Assembly (NCBI RefSeq): GCF_900100335.1
Contig: NZ_FNFE01000009.1
Location: 141,176-205,175 of the forward strand
Origin: Natronorubrum texcoconense
GTDB taxonomy: Archaea; Halobacteriota; Halobacteria; Halobacteriales; Natrialbaceae
Reading direction: 5' to 3'
Length of the DNA: 64,000 nucleotides
Shown here in pieces: positions 63,252-64,000 of this stretch (position 1 is its first letter; every line of letters starts with the position of its first letter). A program made the translations under genes and the position numbers. A model generated the notes under the pieces. The model did not search any database. It saw only the letters and a list, made by a program, of their open reading frames with translations, and was not told the DNA's origin.

Positions 63252-63560
63252 CCTTATATACCAACCCGGCACTCGTTACTAATGCGAACAACGCGGCGCA
63301 CGACGCCGCGTTCCCTCTGGCCGTTTCCCGGCACGGAGGTAGACACTCCATCCACTCTCGCACGACTGCCATCGGGTCGATCCGATGGCCTTATCCGTAT
63401 ACGGGCGTTCGAAACGTGATGTGCTCGTGGCCGGCTTCACCGGTCGCGACGATCCGTTGCCCTTATACGTGGCTGGGCGTTCAGTTCGGATCGCAACCGA
63501 TCCGCCGGATGCGGTTTTCGGCGATCTCGATCCGACGCCCTTAAGTGTACGAGGGCACTC
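63252..63560 (+). promoter_or_regulatory. tandem rRNA operon promoters P1-P4
   Basis: Four promoter-like repeats precede the 16S gene, each with a CCTTA-type TATA core: CCTTAT at 63252 and 63389, CCTTAT at 63461 and CCTTAA at 63539. A second box GGGC(G/A)(T/C)TC starts 14 bases after each of the last three (63403, 63475, 63553), with a poorer match 15 bases after the first. The spacing of the units is 137, 72 and 78 bases. Haloarchaeal rRNA operons are known to use several tandem promoters, which fits. Short open frames in this stretch are not genes. Confidence 0.85.
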
Positions 63561-63866
63561 GGATGGATTGCAAACGAATATGTGATCGACGGGGCGTTCA
63601 ACTCGCTCCGTCATCTCGGATCAACAGGGTTCGAAGGGGTTATGTACCCCAGACGACCTAGGAATAGATCCGAAGGAAATGAGGATCCTTCCCCTGCGGT
63701 CCGCCGTACAGAAGGGATCTGATGTTAGCCTTGGTAGTTCGGTGACGCTCGACCGGTCGTCGGTCTGAGGTCATCGAACGTGGACCCATTTATGTGTGAG
63801 TGTGTACAAGAATTTACATTCACCGCCAAATGAACCCTCCCGACCATTGGGTCGGGAGTATATAGC
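63561..63866 (+). other. 16S rRNA leader
   Basis: The transcribed leader of the rRNA operon. It contains a 9-bp hairpin CTCCCGACC-ATTG-GGTCGGGAG (63837-63858) just before TATATAGC and the mature 16S start. The outer processing stem (bulge-helix-bulge) cannot be confirmed because its 3' half is beyond the window. A further TATA-like GGGGTTATGTACCCC at 63636-63650 is palindromic. Confidence 0.7.
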
Positions 63867-64000
63867 ATTCCGGTTGATCCTGCCGGAGGTCATTGCTATT
63901 GGAGTCCGATTTAGCCATGCTAGTTGTACGAGTTTAGACTCGTAGCAGATAGCTCAGTAACACGTGGCCAAACTACCCTATGGATCAGAACAACCTCGGG
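63867..64000 (+). rRNA. 16S ribosomal RNA, 5' part
   Basis: The start ATTCCGGTTGATCCTGCCGG is the universal archaeal 16S 5' end, followed by the haloarchaeal GTCATTGCTATTGGAGTCCG region and the AGTAACACGTGGCCAAACTA stretch. It continues past the window, so only the first 134 bases are present. Confidence 0.97.

Noticed and set aside
63009..63614. Short frames before the 16S gene
   Set aside because: They cover the tandem rRNA promoters and leader.

Overview
The window is from a halophilic archaeon (class Halobacteria). The evidence is a high-GC sequence, strongly acidic predicted proteins, archaeal signatures (MC1 chromosomal protein, split PheS/PheT, EndA, digeranylgeranyl lipid reductase, a PGF-CTERM surface protein, archaeal TATA boxes often 22-30 nt before a start codon) and the 5' end of a haloarchaeal 16S rRNA gene at the right edge. 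The genus cannot be fixed from what is visible. There is no phage, CRISPR array or complete IS; the window is mostly core chromosome plus one large cell-surface gene and several small non-coding repeats.

Layout. 1-9.2 kb: a truncated MutS-like ATPase, a DUF368 lipid-carrier transporter candidate, small genes, a class I glutamine amidotransferase, an amidase, a NarK-type transporter, MC1 and a small AbrB-like protein. 9.3-23 kb: pheS-pheT, a UbiA prenyltransferase, a 7TM histidine kinase, an unknown acidic protein, trpS, the lipid reductase, ogt and an OCD-family protein. 23-35 kb: a lipoprotein gamma-glutamyltransferase, a divergent tubulin/FtsZ-like protein beside endA, a NucS-like N-domain fused to zinc ribbons, a TlpA-like lipoprotein, then two HD hydrolases, a P-loop kinase, MazG, an IMPase-like protein and a DJ-1 protein. 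35-37.2 kb: a divergent signalling pair. 37.2-37.4 kb: a MITE-like element. 38.3-47.4 kb: a 3011-residue surface protein. 47-53 kb: a second 7TM kinase, a HAD phosphatase, a Ski2-like helicase and membrane proteins. 54-60.6 kb: lipA followed by the complete 2-oxoacid dehydrogenase complex (E1 alpha, E1 beta, E2, E3). 60.8-63 kb: a two-domain multicopper oxidase and a regulator/membrane pair. 63.2-64 kb: tandem rRNA promoters, leader and 16S rRNA.

The items most worth following up are: (1) the giant surface protein, with twelve 101-102-residue repeats in a higher-order duplicated order between two beta-helix modules and a PGF-CTERM anchor; (2) a receiver-kinase whose expected phospho-acceptor His is Thr, divergent from an HxlR-receiver-HalX fusion; (3) a 36-nt hairpin-forming element inserted in the same reading frame in both pheT and lpdA, with compensatory stem changes; (4) tandem E3-binding domains in E2; and (5) a tubulin-superfamily protein with an altered nucleotide-binding loop.
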